64,000 bases of DNA, taken from NCBI RefSeq assembly GCF_000152845.1, contig NZ_CH902584.1, positions 295,239 through 359,238 of the forward strand. The letters are read 5' to 3'. Below the pieces are notes generated by a model. That model was not told the DNA's origin. It did no database searches and worked only from the letters and a program-made list of their open reading frames with translations. This document shows, piece after piece, positions 21,132 to 30,080 of this stretch (positions are counted from its first letter, which is position 1; every line of letters starts with the position of its first letter). This DNA comes from Roseovarius sp. 217. GTDB lineage: Bacteria; Pseudomonadota; Alphaproteobacteria; Rhodobacterales; Rhodobacteraceae. Both the position numbers and the translations under genes were made by a program.

Positions 21132-23225
21132 TCAACGTCCTAACAGCAAAGAGTTCGGATTGCGTTCAATCGTTCGGGCCAAGGATGACACGGCTCGGGC
21201 AGCCCGTTCAACCTCGCGCAGCGCTGCCCGCGCATCCCGGCCCACCCCGTTTTCCGCCGCATAGCCCGCCAAAGTCCCCCGCGCCTGCGCCAAGACCGCT
21301 TCCGCCTCGGCAATCAACCCCGGCAGATCCCGCCCGGCTTCGGCAAAAGTATCCGCCGCATCGCGAGCCGACCCAAGGGCGGCGGTTGCGTTCTCGACCA
21401 CCCCGCCTTCTCGTAACTGTGCCAAAACATTACGTAATTCTTCAAGTGTTGCGTTCAACGTCTCGGGCAAAGCCTGCGCACCATCCCCGGCCAACAACGC
21501 CTCAGCCGACCGAATGAGCGCGGTCAGTTCTGCTGCCATGGCGTCAATTTCAACCGTTTCAGCCTTGCGCGCCACAGCATCCATCCGCGCCACAAGGTCC
21601 GGCACACCACTCACCGCATCACTGACCCCCTGAGAGGCCGCAGAGGCATCGCTGAGCGCCGCGCTCAACTTGGCGGCCAAGGCCTCTTGCGCGATCTGAG
21701 CAACCAGTGTCTCCATTTCCGTCAAGACCGCGTCCAGCCGCCCAGGCAAGCCTTGCACCTCTGGCGCGCCGACGACGCCCCGCGTCTCATCCAACAGCGC
21801 GTTGACATTGCCCGGAACGGCGCGGATATCGGAGCTGGAAATTAGCGCATTTGCGTTTTGCATCAAGGCGATAGCCTCGGACATCACCTCTTCTACAGGC
21901 AGGGCGTTGATCCGCTCGAATACCCCCGTGGCGGTGGCCGACACATCTGCAATGTCACTCTCGGTGGTGGGAATGAATAGGCCATCCTCACCGAATTCTT
22001 CGATCTCGTCAGGTCGCGCATTTGCAATTTCGACCAATTCGACCTTGAGCCCTCCGGTCAGAAGTGAGGCAGATGCCAAGCGTGCCCGAAGCCCCGAGGC
22101 CACACTCTCACGCAGGAACGCAAGCGCCGCATCGCGCCCCGCCCCGCCTTCCAACCCCAGCCGCCCGGGCCGGATCGCCAGCGTGACCAAGAGCCGAACC
22201 CGTCCATCACCGAAGCGTTCATTATCGACAAAACCGTTGAGCGCACTCACCTGCCCAATGCGTAAGCCATTGAATTCAACCGGTGCATCAACGCTAAGGC
22301 CAGCGATATTCTCCTCAAAGACCGCCGAAAGCGAGAGGACTTCGCTGTCATCGCCGACAAAGAGATTGGCGCGCGCCGCTGATTCTTCAGGAAAAACTGT
22401 ATAAACGTCACCCGATTGCGCCGGTGTCCCACCGGAGATCATGGTCTCGAACGTGACGCCCCCCGACACAAGCGCCGCCACCGAAGAGAAATCGAGCTGC
22501 GCGCCGCTTGGCCCCAACGAAAAGGAAAACCCGGACGTGTCCCAAAACCGCGTCGCACTGTTGATCAGGCTGTCATGCGGGGCAAAAACCAACGCCTCGG
22601 CCTGTGCTGACGAACCGTCCGCGGTGATGGTCGGCCTGCCGACCCTCCCGACCTCGATTCCGCGATAGACAATCGGTGCTCCCTCGACCAAAGACGCCTT
22701 GCCTTGCGCGCGCAACATCAGGCGTAAACCGCTCTGGCCCACCCGTTCCAGCGGCGCATCCGACAGACCGTCGAACCGCTCCGACACCTCGCCGGGCGTC
22801 TCATCCCAGAGCCCTTCGATATAAACGCCCGATAGCACCGTGCCCAATCCGGTCACGCCGCGCGCACTGACCTGCGGACGCACGACCCAGAATTGGGCAT
22901 CATTGTCGATATAGGGTGCAACCTCTTGATCCACCCGCACTTTGACCAGAACCCGGCCCAATCCGGGGGCAAAGCTGACATCCTCTACCAAGCCGACGGA
23001 CACATCACGGTAGCGCAATTCGGTGGTGCCGGGCCGCACGCCGGAGGCATTGTCAAACCCGATTTCAATGAGCGGACCACGATCTGCATAGGTCTGCCAC
23101 GCCACACCCAGCACAATGACAAGCGCCGCCAAGGGCACCAGCCATATCACCGAGACCCGCTCCAACAGGCGGCGGCCTGCAGGTTTCACAATGGCCTCAG
23201 GCGGGGTCATATCGTCATGCGTCAC
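21132..23225 (-). CDS. pqiB: PqiB-like MCE-domain envelope transport protein
   Basis: 697-residue inner-membrane-anchored protein. One TM helix lies at about 26-44 (VIWLVPLAALVIVLGVAW), followed by several MCE repeats (FDNASGVRPGTTELRYRDVSVG; GIEVGRVG; FNGLRIGQVSAL) and a long Ala/Glu-rich coiled C terminus that should build the periplasm-spanning needle. It has longer C-terminal helices than a minimal MCE protein. The start is GTG at 23225, overlapping the PqiA stop (GTGA). Confidence 0.9.
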   Translation of the reverse strand: MTHDDMTPPEAIVKPAGRRLLERVSVIWLVPLAALVIVLGVAWQTYADRGPLIEIGFDNASGVRPGTTELRYRDVSVGLVEDVSFAPGLGRVLVKVRVDQEVAPYIDNDAQFWVVRPQVSARGVTGLGTVLSGVYIEGLWDETPGEVSERFDGLSDAPLERVGQSGLRLMLRAQGKASLVEGAPIVYRGIEVGRVGRPTITADGSSAQAEALVFAPHDSLINSATRFWDTSGFSFSLGPSGAQLDFSSVAALVSGGVTFETMISGGTPAQSGDVYTVFPEESAARANLFVGDDSEVLSLSAVFEENIAGLSVDAPVEFNGLRIGQVSALNGFVDNERFGDGRVRLLVTLAIRPGRLGLEGGAGRDAALAFLRESVASGLRARLASASLLTGGLKVELVEIANARPDEIEEFGEDGLFIPTTESDIADVSATATGVFERINALPVEEVMSEAIALMQNANALISSSDIRAVPGNVNALLDETRGVVGAPEVQGLPGRLDAVLTEMETLVAQIAQEALAAKLSAALSDASAASQGVSDAVSGVPDLVARMDAVARKAETVEIDAMAAELTALIRSAEALLAGDGAQALPETLNATLEELRNVLAQLREGGVVENATAALGSARDAADTFAEAGRDLPGLIAEAEAVLAQARGTLAGYAAENGVGRDARAALREVERAARAVSSLARTIERNPNSLLLGR

Positions 23226-23848
23226 GGGTGGGTGTCCTCTTTGCGATCAGGTCTGCGGGCACTGTCCCAGATCAAGCGGCTATCAAAACTCTGCGCCGAG
23301 AGCATCGTGAAAATCACGGAAAGAGCGAAAAACAGGCTGGCACGCCCCGGTGTTATGGTCGCCAGCGCCTGCAATTGCACCAAGGAGGACAGGATCGCCA
23401 CCACAAACACGTCGATCATGGACCAACGCCCGATGTATTCTACCACCTCGTAGAGCAGATGCCGCTGTCTCTCGGACAGGCGCGAGCCGCGCCAGACCCC
23501 GATGCCAAGTCCCGCCAATGCGAAGAACTTGGCCACGGGGATCACCACGCTGGCTACCAGAATGATCAGCGCCACGCCCCAGTTGCCATGCTGCGCCAGC
23601 GTTACCGCACCGCCCACAATTGTATCGCTCTGCGTGCTGACCAAGGTGCGCGTTTCCAGCATCGGATAGATATTTGCCGGGATGTAACACCCCAGCCCAA
23701 GAAGCCACCACGCCCAAACCTTTTGCAGCGAGAACGGATCACGGGACTGCAGCGCACTCCCGCAGCGCGGGCAGATCTGCGTGCCAGAGTGGCTCACCCG
23801 CATGCAGCGGGTACACCCCACAAGCCCCATATCGCGCGCCGTCCTCAT
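23222..23848 (-). CDS. PqiA-like membrane protein, second half
   Basis: 208-residue paraquat-inducible-protein-A family protein. A zinc-ribbon-like CTRC...CPRCG lies at the N terminus, followed by four hydrophobic helices (LLGLGCYIPANIYPML; GVALIILVASVVIPVAKF). In enterics PqiA is one chain with two such halves; here they are separate genes. The start at 23848 gives an ATGA overlap with the upstream half; a start at 23881 is possible but would overlap by 37 bases. Confidence 0.85.
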   Translation of the reverse strand: MRTARDMGLVGCTRCMRVSHSGTQICPRCGSALQSRDPFSLQKVWAWWLLGLGCYIPANIYPMLETRTLVSTQSDTIVGGAVTLAQHGNWGVALIILVASVVIPVAKFFALAGLGIGVWRGSRLSERQRHLLYEVVEYIGRWSMIDVFVVAILSSLVQLQALATITPGRASLFFALSVIFTMLSAQSFDSRLIWDSARRPDRKEDTHP

Positions 23849-24471
23849 TCGTCCAACGAGGCCCAGATCGAATAGCGGCACATCAGGTTGTCAGTGGCGA
23901 CCACCAAGACCACCAACACCGCGAACATCCACGCCGCCGGGCCAAACACCACATCGGCCAGATCGCTCAATTTGACCAGCGCGACCGCGCACCCAATGGC
24001 AAATATCTCGGCCATGGACCATGGCAGCAGCGATTCTGACAAGCGGAACGCAGACCGCGCGAGCGGCGCGGGGGGACGATCACGAATGATGGGAGCGAGC
24101 ACGTAGATCAGCAGAACAAGGCGCAGCGCCGGTATCAGCACGATAAAGAACAGAACCGCGATGGAAAGTACCGATAGCCCCCCCTCGAATACAAAGGCGG
24201 CCTGAAGGATCGACGCATCATGGTGCATGCCCCCCGCGCCGATCGACAAAAACGGAAAGAATGTTGCCGCCGCAATTAGAATGAGGACCGTCAACGCCAG
24301 AGCGATGAGTTGCTTACCGGCCTTGCGCCGGGGGGCAATCAACACCGTGTGACAGCGCGCGCACACCGCGCGCTGCCGCATCGCCACCTGTGGCGCGGTA
24401 TAGACCAGATCGCATTCCGGACAGGCGATCAATCCGGCCAGATCATCGCGATGGTCTGATGGCTCACTCAC
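23845..24471 (-). CDS. PqiA-like membrane protein, first half
   Basis: 208-residue PqiA-family protein. CPECDLVYTAPQVAMRQRAVCARCHTV carries two CxxC pairs of a zinc ribbon, then four hydrophobic helices (ALTVLILIAAATFFPFLSI; VLFFIVLIPALRLVLLIYVLAP). It starts with GTG at 24471, overlapping the lytic transglycosylase stop (GTGA). With the next gene it likely forms the PqiA partner of PqiB. Confidence 0.85.
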   Translation of the reverse strand: MSEPSDHRDDLAGLIACPECDLVYTAPQVAMRQRAVCARCHTVLIAPRRKAGKQLIALALTVLILIAAATFFPFLSIGAGGMHHDASILQAAFVFEGGLSVLSIAVLFFIVLIPALRLVLLIYVLAPIIRDRPPAPLARSAFRLSESLLPWSMAEIFAIGCAVALVKLSDLADVVFGPAAWMFAVLVVLVVATDNLMCRYSIWASLDE

Positions 24472-25802
24472 GATCGCTTGAGAAGCGCCAGCAACTCTTG
24501 TGAGGGCAGCCCGTCCGGCGTTGCCCCAACCGATTGCTGAAACGCGCGAATTGCATTGACCGTGTTGGGACCGATGATCCCGTCGATCTTCTCGATCCCA
24601 AAGCCTTTGCGTTGCAGGCGTCGCTGCATCTCCATCCGTTCGTCAAAAGACAGGGGATTATATCCACGCGGCCATGCCCCCTGAACTTCGGGCCCTCCGC
24701 CAATCCGATCCGCCAAATGGCCGACCCCCATCGCGTAGGCATCGGAATTGTTGTAGCGTTTGATGACCCCGAAGTTGTCAAAGACCATGAAGGCCGGTCC
24801 TTGCAGCCCCGCTGGCAGGTAGATCGACGCGCCGCCATAATCCCGGACCGCGCGACCATCGACACCCACGACACCCTGCGCCGCCCATTGGGAGGGCATT
24901 CGTTTTGATTTGGCCGACCCGGTGCTGAACCCCCGTGGCAATCGCACTTCGACGCCCCAAGGCTGACCCTTGGTCCAGCCAAAGCGCTTGAGATAGGCCG
25001 CCGTTGAGGCCAGAGCGTCGGTTGGGTTGTCTGACCAGATGTCCCGTTTGCCATCTCCGGTGAAATCCACAGCATAGGCAAGATAGGAGGTCGGAATGAA
25101 TTGCGTGTGCCCCATGGCTCCGGCCCAGGATCCCTTCATGTTCTCAGGCGTCACATCGCCCGATTGCAGGATCTGCAAGGCCGCGATGAGTTGCTTTTCG
25201 AAAAACGCCCCCCGCCGCCCGTCATAAGCCAGCGTTGCCAGTGACTGAATCAGCGGCAGATCTCCCAACCGCTCGCCATAGGTGCTCTCCATACCCCATA
25301 CGGCGGCGACAACCTCTTTCTCGACGCCGTAATGCGCCTCAATCCGGTCCAGAGCACGTCGGTTGCGGCGTACCGCTTCCTCGCCATTTTTGACACGGAC
25401 CGGCGACACCGCGCTGTCGAGATAATCCCATATCTCGCGCTTGAATTCTGATTGGTTCCGGTCCTTTGCGACGATCTCGGGATTGAAGGTCACACCGCGA
25501 AAGGCCCGGTCGAACACTTGCCCGTTGACCCCCTGCGCCACCGCACGTCCGCGAAAGCCAGCGATCCAATTGTCGAATCCGGGGTTTGCACTGGCCTGCA
25601 CGATGACAGCGTTGCCCTGTGTCTCGGGTCGCAATTGCGGCCGCAGACTGCGCACCGGCAGGTCGCTTGAAACGATGACCGCCATTGATATGACGCCCGA
25701 ACCGGGTCTCATTTGTGGACGCAAGGATTGCTCCACTGCACCGGCAAAAGCCGGTGTCGTTCCGATCAAAAAGCTCAGTAGTCCTAGGTGTACCGCTCGC
25801 AT
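24468..25802 (-). CDS. lytic murein transglycosylase (MltB family) with peptidoglycan-binding domain
   Basis: 444-residue secreted enzyme that cleaves glycan strands of peptidoglycan. A signal peptide ends at AFAGA. The SLT-type domain has VWGMESTYGERLG with the catalytic Glu, SWAGAMGHTQFIPTSYLAYAVD and an FDNFGVIKRYNNSDAYA motif. The C terminus (LQRKGFGIEKIDGIIGPNTVNAIRAFQ) is a PG-binding 1 domain. The start at 25802 is chosen for the signal peptide. It heads an operon with pqiA-pqiA-pqiB-pqiC, coupled by GTGA. Confidence 0.92.
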   Translation of the reverse strand: MRAVHLGLLSFLIGTTPAFAGAVEQSLRPQMRPGSGVISMAVIVSSDLPVRSLRPQLRPETQGNAVIVQASANPGFDNWIAGFRGRAVAQGVNGQVFDRAFRGVTFNPEIVAKDRNQSEFKREIWDYLDSAVSPVRVKNGEEAVRRNRRALDRIEAHYGVEKEVVAAVWGMESTYGERLGDLPLIQSLATLAYDGRRGAFFEKQLIAALQILQSGDVTPENMKGSWAGAMGHTQFIPTSYLAYAVDFTGDGKRDIWSDNPTDALASTAAYLKRFGWTKGQPWGVEVRLPRGFSTGSAKSKRMPSQWAAQGVVGVDGRAVRDYGGASIYLPAGLQGPAFMVFDNFGVIKRYNNSDAYAMGVGHLADRIGGGPEVQGAWPRGYNPLSFDERMEMQRRLQRKGFGIEKIDGIIGPNTVNAIRAFQQSVGATPDGLPSQELLALLKRS

Positions 25803-25978
25803 GGCTTGGCCCCCTTGTGATGTGGCTCTGGAGACAGGATAGCCCGATTGTCTCCGAATCAAAAGCAATCTCGCGGTCGGCGCGCGCGTGACCGCCGATC
25901 TACTGCGCGACGAAGCGCTCGATGATCGTGCGGCATTTCAAGGTCATACACCACAGCGCGCGACTCTCGTGCGACGAC

Positions 25979-28234
25979 CTATCGGCGCTTGCGTTCCACT
26001 TTGCGTTTTTCCACAGCGGCCTTGCGCTTGGCGCTCCCAAGCTTGCGTTTCGGGGGTTTGCCACGCGAACCTTGCGGCCCTCTGGGCATGGTCGTGCCCT
26101 CGATGCTGACGAGTTCCAGCGCGATGCCGCCCGTCACAGGAGCGGCCTCTGCCAGCTTGACCGTGACGCGCTGTCCAAGGCCAATCGTCAAGCCTGTATC
26201 AGACCCCATCAACGTGCCAGCGTCCCGGTCAAAATGGAAATACTCCCGCCCCAGCGAGCGCACGGGAATTAGTCCATCGGCCCCGGTTTCGTCGAGTTTC
26301 ACGAAGGCGCCAAACTTGGCGATGCCGCTGATCCGACCGGTAAATTCCTCACCCAGCCGTTCCGAAAGAAACGCCGCCAGATAGCGGTCATTCGTGTCAC
26401 GCTCAGCCATCATCGAGCGGCGTTCGGTGTCGGAAATGTGCTGCGCTGTCGCCTCAAGCCGCGCCTCTTCCTCATGGCTCAGCCCGTCATCGCCCCAGCC
26501 ATGCGCCGAAATCAACGCCCGGTGCACCACCAGATCGGAATACCGCCGGATAGGCGAAGTGAAATGCGCATAGGCCTGCAAGGCAAGACCAAAATGCCCG
26601 AAATTCTGCGGCGCGTAATAGGCCTGCGTCATGGCGCGCAGGGTGGACATGTTGATGACCTCGGAATGATCCGTATCGCGTGCGGCATGCAAGAGCGCGT
26701 TGAGATGCGCAGTTTTCAGCACTTGCCCCTTGGCAAGAACCAGACCAGCCGCCTCGGCGACATCGCGCAGCGTTTCCAATTTCTCTGGTGCAGGTTCCTC
26801 ATGAACGCGGAACAGGAGCGCCGATTTCCGGGCAACCAGCGTCTCTGCGGCGGCCACGTTGGCCAGCACCATGCATTCCTCGATCAACTTGTGCGCATCC
26901 AGCCGGTCGGCGAAATTGACCGACAGAACCTTGCCCTCGTCGCTCAGCACCACTTTGCGTTCAGGGAGATCCAAGTCGAGCGGCTGCCTGCGCCGCCGTG
27001 CCTCCTCCAATGCGGCGTAGGCCGCATAAAGGGGGGTAATCACGTCTTCCACCAGTGGCCCGCATTTGTCATCCGGGTTGCCGTCCTGTGCGGCCTGAAC
27101 CTGCTGATAATTCAACGAGGCGGCAGAGCGCATCAGCCCGCGCACAAAGCGGTGCCCGATCTTGTCGCCATGGGCGTTGATCTGCATCCGCACTGCGATA
27201 CAGGCGCGCGGCACGCCCTCATGCAGGCTGCACAGATCGCCCGACAGGCGGTCGGGCAGCATCGGCACCACGCGGTCGGGGAAGTAGCTCGAATTGCCCC
27301 GCTTGCGGGCCTCGTGATCGAGCGCAGTAGCGGGGCGCACGTAATGTGCCACATCGGCAATCGCGACCCAGATCACATGCCCGCCAGCATTCTTGGGATC
27401 GTCGTCGGCATGCGCCCAGACTGCATCGTCATGGTCGCGCGCATCCCAGGGATCAATCGTGATCAGAGGCATGTCACGCAGATCCTCGCGCCCCTTCAGG
27501 CCCGCCGGTTTCATGCCGTCCGCCTCGGCGATCACGTCGTCGGGAAAGGCGTCCGGAATGCCGTGCTGATGAATGGCGATCAGCGAGACCGCCTTGGGGG
27601 CAGACGGATCGCCCAGCCGCTCCAGAACCCGCGCCCGCGGCAGGCCCATACGGCCTGCGGGCCCGGCCTGTTCGGCCTCGACGAGTTCACCATCCTGAGC
27701 GCCGCCGGTGGCGTCCGCCGCCACCGCCCATTCCTTGCCATCGCCCTTGTCGATAGGCAGGATACGGCCCCCTTCGGCACCCTTGCGGAAAACCCCCAAG
27801 ACCTTGCGCGGGTTGGTACCGATCCGCCGGATGAGCCGCGCCTCATAGTGATGGGCTTCGCCCTTGACCTCTTGCAGTCGCGCCAGAATACGGTCACCCG
27901 CACCCATCGCCGGATCAGAGGCGCGCGGGATGAGCAGAACGATTGGCTCCACCCCTTCGCCGGTCCATTCCAGAGGCTTGGCCAACAGCTCGCCGTCAGA
28001 GGCCGGACCAGTAACCTGAAGAACACTGACAGGCGGCAGCCGGTCGGGATCGCGGTAGGTCTTCTTGCGCTTCTCAAGATGGCCTGCGTCCTCCAACTCC
28101 TTGAGCAGGCGCTTGAGGTCGATCCGCGCAGCCCCCTTGATGCCAAAAGCCTTGGCAATATCACGTTTTGCGGTGAGGGTCGGGTTATCCGAGATCCATT
28201 GCAGGATCTCGTCTTTGTTGGGCATCTGGCTCAT
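25979..28234 (-). CDS. rnr: ribonuclease R
   Basis: 751-residue 3'-5' exoribonuclease of the RNB family that degrades structured RNA. An N-terminal winged-helix region (TLTAKRDIAKAFGIKGAARIDLKRLLKEL) and cold-shock domains come first. The catalytic RNB domain holds ITIDPWDARDHDDAVW with the metal-binding aspartates, then HFTSPIRRYSDLVVHR. An S1 domain follows (FTGRISGIAKFGAFVKL), then a strongly basic tail rich in Lys-Arg. A second ATG three codons in (MPNKDEI) is an alternative start. It runs divergently from fliG. Confidence 0.96.
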   Translation of the reverse strand: MSQMPNKDEILQWISDNPTLTAKRDIAKAFGIKGAARIDLKRLLKELEDAGHLEKRKKTYRDPDRLPPVSVLQVTGPASDGELLAKPLEWTGEGVEPIVLLIPRASDPAMGAGDRILARLQEVKGEAHHYEARLIRRIGTNPRKVLGVFRKGAEGGRILPIDKGDGKEWAVAADATGGAQDGELVEAEQAGPAGRMGLPRARVLERLGDPSAPKAVSLIAIHQHGIPDAFPDDVIAEADGMKPAGLKGREDLRDMPLITIDPWDARDHDDAVWAHADDDPKNAGGHVIWVAIADVAHYVRPATALDHEARKRGNSSYFPDRVVPMLPDRLSGDLCSLHEGVPRACIAVRMQINAHGDKIGHRFVRGLMRSAASLNYQQVQAAQDGNPDDKCGPLVEDVITPLYAAYAALEEARRRRQPLDLDLPERKVVLSDEGKVLSVNFADRLDAHKLIEECMVLANVAAAETLVARKSALLFRVHEEPAPEKLETLRDVAEAAGLVLAKGQVLKTAHLNALLHAARDTDHSEVINMSTLRAMTQAYYAPQNFGHFGLALQAYAHFTSPIRRYSDLVVHRALISAHGWGDDGLSHEEEARLEATAQHISDTERRSMMAERDTNDRYLAAFLSERLGEEFTGRISGIAKFGAFVKLDETGADGLIPVRSLGREYFHFDRDAGTLMGSDTGLTIGLGQRVTVKLAEAAPVTGGIALELVSIEGTTMPRGPQGSRGKPPKRKLGSAKRKAAVEKRKVERKRR

Positions 28235-28359
28235 GGTTTGGCCCTAGCACGAAGCGAAAGCGACGTCATCCGGGAAACCGTCAAAATGCCGGGGCAGGTT
28301 TAGAGATTTCTTCACGCTTTGACCTTTAAGGTCGTTCAAGACCCGAGCAGAGGCCCAAA

Positions 28360-29430
28360 ATGAAAGCAACCACCCCACTTGCCCGGATAGCGCCAGCGCC
28401 ACGCGGCGGGGCCGCGGCCCATCTGACCCGGTCGCAAAAGGCTGCAATCATTGTCCGGTTCTTGATCAATGAGGGCGCCGAGATTGCGCTGACTGACCTG
28501 CCTGACGGGTTACAAGCGCGCCTGACGACGCAAATGGGCTCCATGCGCTATGTCGATCGCGGCACGCTGGCCGATGTCGTCGCGGAGTTTGCGCAGGAGC
28601 TAGAGGGCATGGGGCTGATCTTTCCGCGTGGCGTGGCAGGTGCGCTGTCGACTCTTGGCGGTCGGATCAGTCCGCAAACCGCCGCGCGGCTCCGCAAAGA
28701 GGCGGGTGTGCGGCAATACGGCGATCCTTGGAACCAGGTAAAGGAGGCAAATCTGACGGCTCTCATTCCTATTATTGAGCGCGAAAGCACAGAGGTGGCG
28801 GCGGTCCTTTTGTCCAAGCTCGAGGTATCGCGCGCTGCGGATCTATTGGGCAAATTGCCGGGTGAACTGGCGCGGCGGATCACCTATGCGGTCTCACAAA
28901 CCGGATCGGTCAGTCCCGAAGCAGTTGACAGGATCGGCTTGGCACTGGCGGCAGAACTGCATGACGTGCCTGAAACCGCATTTGCCCAAGGGGCGGTGGA
29001 ACGCGTGGGCGCAATCCTGAATTTCTCCCTTGCGGCCACCCGCGATGACGTGCTGACCGGTCTCGAGGAAACCGATCAGGAATTCGCGGCACTTGTCCGC
29101 CGCGCGATCTTTACCTTTGTGCATATATCAGACCGGGTGAAACCCACCGATATTCCCCGGATCACGCGTGAGCTGGATCAGGCGGTCTTGGTCACGGCCC
29201 TCGCCGGAGCAGCCTCAGGCGATGTGGCGACGGTGGCGGAGTTCATTCTGAATAATCTCGGGAAACGCATGTCCGAGGCGATCCGCGAGGAAATGCAAGA
29301 GCGGGGCCGTGTCCGTCTGCGCGACGCCGAAGAGGCGATGGCAGCCGTCGTCAATGCCGTACGCACGCTAGAAGCGGCTGGCGAGATCAGCTTTGTCACC
29401 CCGGAAGATGAGGAGCAGAGCGGCGACTGA
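28360..29430 (+). CDS. fliG: flagellar motor switch protein FliG
   Basis: 356-residue C-ring protein that couples stator force to rotation. LTRSQKAAIIVRFLINEGAE matches the N domain. The middle domain has ESTEVAAVLLSKLEVSRAADLL, and the C domain has FTFVHISDRVKPTDIPRITREL and the charged ridge FILNNLGKRMSEAIREEM with the torque residues. The first 20 residues (Ala/Pro/Arg-rich) are unusual. It stands alone with no other flagellar gene in view. Confidence 0.93.
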   Translation: MKATTPLARIAPAPRGGAAAHLTRSQKAAIIVRFLINEGAEIALTDLPDGLQARLTTQMGSMRYVDRGTLADVVAEFAQELEGMGLIFPRGVAGALSTLGGRISPQTAARLRKEAGVRQYGDPWNQVKEANLTALIPIIERESTEVAAVLLSKLEVSRAADLLGKLPGELARRITYAVSQTGSVSPEAVDRIGLALAAELHDVPETAFAQGAVERVGAILNFSLAATRDDVLTGLEETDQEFAALVRRAIFTFVHISDRVKPTDIPRITRELDQAVLVTALAGAASGDVATVAEFILNNLGKRMSEAIREEMQERGRVRLRDAEEAMAAVVNAVRTLEAAGEISFVTPEDEEQSGD

Positions 29431-29470
29431 CCACTGGACAAGCGGAAAAGCCAGACATAGGCTTGGACCT

Positions 29471-29809
29471 ATGAGTGATTGGGATGGACGCCGCTGGCAC
29501 GACATGGGCGGACAGGCAGCCGGGCCTGTGCCGATGGAAGGGCATGACTTTGCTCTCTGGGAAAAGCGAATTGATGCGCTGATGGTGCTCTGCGGGCAAA
29601 AGGGGCTCTTTACCGTCGACGGGCTCCGCCGCGCGATTGAGGATATGGGCGAAGACGCCTTTGAAAAGTACAGCTATTACGAACGCTGGATCGCCGCCGT
29701 AAATCAGAACTTGCTGGAAGCGGGGATCTATTCCCTAGAGGAATTGGCCACCCGGATGGATGAGATCGCCGCGCGTGGCCCGACCTATGCCGAGGCGCAA
29801 CATGGCTGA
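29471..29809 (+). CDS. nitrile hydratase beta-subunit N-terminal-half protein (ScnB-like/accessory)
   Basis: 112-residue protein matching only the N-terminal half of nitrile hydratase beta: RWHDMGGQAAGPV, FALWEKRIDAL, LRRAIEDM and YYERWIAAVNQNLL. The Arg of LRRAIE aligns with the Arg of the beta-subunit FRHSIE segment said to contact the active-site cysteine sulfenate. Its 3' end overlaps the next gene (C-terminal half) by 8 bases, so the beta subunit is encoded as two chains, as in thiocyanate hydrolase. It could alternatively be a metallo-assembly accessory protein. Confidence 0.75.
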   Translation: MSDWDGRRWHDMGGQAAGPVPMEGHDFALWEKRIDALMVLCGQKGLFTVDGLRRAIEDMGEDAFEKYSYYERWIAAVNQNLLEAGIYSLEELATRMDEIAARGPTYAEAQHG

Positions 29810-30080
29810 GCGGGTGCGAGTCAAGGCGCTGACACCGCCGGGTCATGTCCGCGTGCCGTGGTATCTCAGGGGCAAGACGGGTGAGATCGAGCGGCCCTTG
29901 GGCGCGTTTCACAATCCTGAGCAATTGGCCTATGGCCTGTCGGCCGAAGAAAAGCCGCTTTATCGCGTGCGCTTTTCCATGGCAGAAATTTGGGGTGATG
30001 CAGCGGAGAACCCAAACGACACGCTCGATGCCGAGATCTACGCCCATTGGTTGGAGAAGGTGGTCATCCATGCCGCATGA
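29802..30080 (+). CDS. nitrile hydratase beta-subunit C-terminal-half protein (ScnA-like)
   Basis: 92-residue SH3-like beta domain. VRVKALTPPGHVRVPWYLRGKTGEI holds the conserved GHxRxPxYxRGKxG motif, including the second active-site arginine, and YRVRFSMAEIWGDAAENPNDT matches the end of the beta subunit. ATG at 29802; it overlaps the N-half gene by 8 bases and the alpha-like gene by 11 bases, so all three should be co-translated. Confidence 0.8.
   Translation: MAERVRVKALTPPGHVRVPWYLRGKTGEIERPLGAFHNPEQLAYGLSAEEKPLYRVRFSMAEIWGDAAENPNDTLDAEIYAHWLEKVVIHAA

Noticed and set aside
25888..25990. Short minus-strand stretch ending MTLKCRTIIERFVAQ between RNase R and the lytic transglycosylase
   Set aside because: It looks somewhat protein-like but has no clear start or ribosome site and is only 15 codons from its ATG. 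Conservation would be needed.
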